Assembly (NCBI GenBank): GCA_963581435.1
Contig: CAUZOL010000260.1
Coordinates: 1 to 9,935, forward strand
DNA from: JABISG01 sp963581435
GTDB lineage: Bacteria; Planctomycetota; Planctomycetia; Planctomycetales; Planctomycetaceae
Direction: 5' to 3'
DNA: 9,935 nucleotides
The notes below the pieces were generated by a model that was given only the letters and a program-made list of their open reading frames with translations, was not told the origin of the DNA and searched no databases. The translations under genes were made by a program, and so were the position numbers. Below, piece by piece: positions 7,056 to 9,935 of this stretch (positions within the stretch are counted from its first letter, which is position 1; every line of letters starts with the position of its first letter).

Positions 7056-9922
7056 TTTTGTGTCTCCATTCTGTACTCCTTAAACCAGTCTTTTAATCTC
7101 TCGTGGGTCGACTTGTAAACGCTCGGAACATCTGGTCTGGGTGGTTCTGCGGCGCGCTTACGCGTTTTGGCCGCCTCGTCCCTGCGGTCAAGCTTATCGA
7201 GAATCTCGGCCTTCGTGTTCCACATTTCCACCAAGGTGTCATCCGGGTGATTGATCGTCACCTTGGCGGCTTCCTTTCGCCAAAGCTCCGGGTTCTTGCT
7301 TCTTCGCTCCCGGAAGTAGCGCAATTTCTGGGCGTCGATCGCCTTCTCGATCGACTCGAGCGCGGCGTTCCAGTCCTTCAGGCCCACGTAGGCCAGGGCC
7401 TGCCCGTGGTACCTCGGCGCTCGCCATCCGTAGCGATCGGGGTTCCATGGAAGATAGGGCCCACCGAAGATGCGTGCCGCCTCCTTGAACTTTCCCTTTT
7501 TTAGCGTCTCGCAGGCTGTCTCCATTTCACAGGTTTCAATGTGAACTTTTGCGGCGAGCAGGTTGACAAATTTTTCACTATCTCCGTATGGCAGTCCCGA
7601 TGCGCGCCACACCATGGAGCCGTCCCGGCGGAGCAGGAAGACGTTCGGGATACGATCCGCCGAAAGTACGCCCAGTCGGCGCACCATCGGGTTCGCGAGG
7701 CCGCCCGGCACGATGGCCGCTTGAAAGGTCAGCTCCCTTGTTTTCATCAAGGCATCGATGCGTTCCGTATCTTCGGACAAAAAGGCCACGATCGTAGTGA
7801 CGTCTTTGTTGACGTGCCTGTCTGCCAGGTCGCAAGCGAATTGGAGGAAATTATGGTGTGGTTTCTTGTCTTCAACTTCCCCGACGTCGATGGGGAAATC
7901 CGCATCGGGTTCAGCTGACGGCTCGACAAAGACCAACAGCGTCAGTTTGCCGTTGGTATCCTTCGGGAGGCTCAGCGTTCGCCCATCGAGGGTCTTGAGC
8001 TTCACGGTCGGCAAAAGTCCCGTCATCGGAGGGGCTCCATGATTGATCATGTAGTCACGCGCCGAGTCACGTTCCTTGTGGATGTAATTGGCCTTCAACA
8101 GGCGGTAGGTGTAGACTCGATCTCGCAGGAACGAGACCATGGGCCACAGCACGGGATTGTCCCCGTCCTGCGCTGCCAGCAACTTGGCGCGGTAGCGATC
8201 GTGCAAGTCCCGCGAGTTGGCGTTCAGGGCCAGGATCACGGCCGCGGCATGGGCCGAGCAGGGCGCTTCGGCCCCGCCTGTTTTCTCGATCAGGTCCAGG
8301 AGGACGGAGTCCGGCTCCGAGTCCCCTTGCCGGAGCGCTTCCTTGGCGAGACAGAATTGCGGTACGACGCCTGCCCCACGAGGCGGATTTTCGGCCAGAG
8401 AAGCGCGTGCCTCTGCGGCGGCGGCTTCAAGATGCTTGGGCTCGCCGGCAAGCGTCCACATACCCAGCAAGGCAATGATCCTTCGATTGCGCACGATCCA
8501 GAGATCCGGGGCAGCCGGATGTTGCCTAAACGCCTCACCGCACAGCTTCTCGGCCTTCTCGTAGTTCGCCAGCGCCTCGTCGGTCGTCAATCGGTAGCGG
8601 AAGGGGGCGGGCGGGAAACATCCCTGGATGGCGCGTAGTGTCTCGACCGGTACTGACTCGGGTGTGCGAGCCAGCTTCGCGCCGGCTTCCTTGCCCGAGC
8701 CCTTTGGGACCATCTTCAATTCAGGCGGTAAGGCGGCATCCAGCCTAACATCGGGCTCCGTGACCAGAACATCGCCAATCAACAATGACTGCAATTGCGA
8801 AAGAAAGCGTGCGTCGTCGAGACGCCGATTCAACGTGTGTATCGGTGATTGTACGCCGCGCACGCCAAGCTTGACCTGCTCCGCCACGTTCAGTGAGGGC
8901 GGGGCGAGGAGAGCATGGCCATATGCGTTGACCAGGAAGCCGACCGGATCATTTATTCCATAGGTGCGAAATACCTGGCTCATCTTGCCCCCGGGCAGCC
9001 GCATAGCCGTCCAGTTGAGACCCATGGCTTTCAGTGTCGACGCACCCGCGTCGGGAAGTTCGTCGAGATTAAAACTGAAAACCTCGAATTGGCCCGGCTG
9101 TTCATCCTGAAGCTCCTTGATCATTTTGAGGTACGCCTCGTAGCCCTCTGTATTTCGCGACCAGAACACCATGACGCTCTGCCGCCCCATCAGATCAGCC
9201 GGAAAACGCAGGGTAACGCCGTCCGCACGTGTGTACGTGCCGACAAACAGCACGTCCTGCCGACGGAGCCCGAGCTGTTGCCGACGGAACTCAATCACTC
9301 TCGGATCGCCTGCGAAACGTTCGCCCAGAGCGTCCACGATTATCTTCTGCAATTCGAATGCCTCGAGTTTCGGGGCAATTCGTGCGGCCATCATCAGGCT
9401 TTTTGCCTCCGCCGACGTTCCGCGGTAGCGATCGACAATCGAGGTTAGCGCCTCGGCCCGTTCTTTCATGTCTGCGTTCTTAAGCGCCAGATCTCTTTCG
9501 GACAACAGCAGATCTGCTTCCAGACGGAACTCGGCATGCTCATCGGGTGCCCTAACCAGTTTTTCGCACGTCTCGAGCAGCGCCTCTCGATTTCGCTCGG
9601 ATTTCTCCATCACCAGCAATTTCTTTTGGCTCTCTAGCACGATCGCCAGTACATGAAAACGGTTGGGTGCACTTGGCGAAGCTTTGAGAATCGCCACGCC
9701 ATCCCGGATAACGCTCTTGCACGCTCTGCGTTTCCTGATCGACGAAGTGGTCTTGCCCACTTCGGCCAACTCTTCTTGCAAAGTGGCAATCCTGTCCGGT
9801 GGTATGTCTTCAGATACCGACTGCGGCGCATCCTTACCTTGGAGCGCGCACGCGGAACTGAATAAAAGTAGCACTACCAGGCACGCCCATGAAAAACCGC
9901 TATTCTGGTTGTTTCTGTTCAT
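7052..9922 (-). CDS. Exported protein with two cysteine-free thioredoxin-like domains and TPR-like helices
   Basis: 956 residues. The N-terminus (MNRNNQNSGF, then a hydrophobic core and FSSAC at 21-25) is a signal peptide. Cys25 could be lipidated, but the lipobox is not canonical. Residues about 40-215 are helical and TPR-like. Residues about 222-345 look like a redoxin/TlpA-type fold: DGVTLRFPADLMGRQSVMVFW, FEVFSFNLDE, and a cis-Pro-like NDPVGFLVNAYG. Where a CxxC would sit, the protein reads FWSRNTEG. Residues about 430-620 are again helical. Residues about 634-795 form a second such fold (LKTLDGRTLSLP, LTLLVFVEPSAEP, IPNVFLLRRDGSMVWR), also without CxxC. TPR-like helices close the protein (805-925). 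I infer a scaffold or binding role, not disulfide chemistry. It is first in the visible operon and coupled to the next gene by ATGA. No Shine-Dalgarno is visible in the 13 bases before the start; upstream sequence is cut off. Confidence 0.85.
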   Translation of the reverse strand: MNRNNQNSGFSWACLVVLLLFSSACALQGKDAPQSVSEDIPPDRIATLQEELAEVGKTTSSIRKRRACKSVIRDGVAILKASPSAPNRFHVLAIVLESQKKLLVMEKSERNREALLETCEKLVRAPDEHAEFRLEADLLLSERDLALKNADMKERAEALTSIVDRYRGTSAEAKSLMMAARIAPKLEAFELQKIIVDALGERFAGDPRVIEFRRQQLGLRRQDVLFVGTYTRADGVTLRFPADLMGRQSVMVFWSRNTEGYEAYLKMIKELQDEQPGQFEVFSFNLDELPDAGASTLKAMGLNWTAMRLPGGKMSQVFRTYGINDPVGFLVNAYGHALLAPPSLNVAEQVKLGVRGVQSPIHTLNRRLDDARFLSQLQSLLIGDVLVTEPDVRLDAALPPELKMVPKGSGKEAGAKLARTPESVPVETLRAIQGCFPPAPFRYRLTTDEALANYEKAEKLCGEAFRQHPAAPDLWIVRNRRIIALLGMWTLAGEPKHLEAAAAEARASLAENPPRGAGVVPQFCLAKEALRQGDSEPDSVLLDLIEKTGGAEAPCSAHAAAVILALNANSRDLHDRYRAKLLAAQDGDNPVLWPMVSFLRDRVYTYRLLKANYIHKERDSARDYMINHGAPPMTGLLPTVKLKTLDGRTLSLPKDTNGKLTLLVFVEPSAEPDADFPIDVGEVEDKKPHHNFLQFACDLADRHVNKDVTTIVAFLSEDTERIDALMKTRELTFQAAIVPGGLANPMVRRLGVLSADRIPNVFLLRRDGSMVWRASGLPYGDSEKFVNLLAAKVHIETCEMETACETLKKGKFKEAARIFGGPYLPWNPDRYGWRAPRYHGQALAYVGLKDWNAALESIEKAIDAQKLRYFRERRSKNPELWRKEAAKVTINHPDDTLVEMWNTKAEILDKLDRRDEAAKTRKRAAEPPRPDVPSVYKSTHERLKDWFKEYRMETQK
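7064..7067 (-). promoter_or_regulatory. Ribosome binding site of the 631-residue gene, inside the upstream gene
   Basis: GGAG on the minus strand, 8 bases before the ATG at 7055. It lies within the last codons (Met-Glu-Thr-Gln-Lys) of the upstream gene, whose TGA overlaps the ATG. This is the classic layout for coupled translation. Confidence 0.7.
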
Positions 9923-9935
9923 TTCACAGGCGTCA

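Noticed and set aside
7239..7835. Small minus-strand frames inside the 956-residue gene
   Set aside because: They are alternative frames of a gene with clear domain content, and their low-complexity Arg/Gly/Pro composition is typical of shadows.

Overview
The window is a single minus-strand run of five genes and is almost entirely coding; no plus-strand gene is supported. Read in the direction of transcription (right to left) the genes are: a 956-residue exported protein with two cysteine-free thioredoxin-like domains and TPR-like helices (7052-9922); a 631-residue secreted protein with a divergent transglutaminase-like core and a C-terminal beta-sandwich (5160-7055); a secreted alpha/beta-hydrolase of the HSL/BD-FAE esterase type (4111-5118); an 885-residue paralogue of the 631-residue protein that carries an extra SUMF1/FGE-like domain (1407-4064); and a third, more divergent paralogue cut off by the left edge (1-1335).

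All five proteins begin with an export signal, so the products most likely act in the periplasm, outer envelope or outside the cell. The junctions are tight: a 4-base ATGA overlap, then gaps of 41, 46 and 71 bases, with no convincing terminator between genes. This fits one operon, with its promoter probably beyond the right edge. There is no RNA gene, insertion sequence, CRISPR array, integrase or phage gene, and no non-coding stretch longer than 71 bases.

The style is that of a planctomycete, verrucomicrobial, lentisphaeral or related PVC-group bacterium: a SUMF1-type domain fused to an unrelated secreted protein, BD-FAE-type secreted esterases, redoxin/TPR proteins without redox cysteines, and local paralogue expansion. 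This is inference from gene style, not a taxonomic assignment.

The main point of interest is the three tandem paralogues. They share an exported, helix-rich N-terminal region followed by a Cys...GIP...HG...DGW...LGP block. That block matches the order of a transglutaminase/cysteine-protease-like active site, but glycine stands where the usual catalytic Asp would be. One copy has gained a SUMF1/C-type-lectin-like domain whose last 40 residues resemble the variable regions targeted by diversity-generating retroelements. The operon may build or remodel an extracellular or surface polymer, or a surface-protein layer, but the substrate cannot be read from the sequence.
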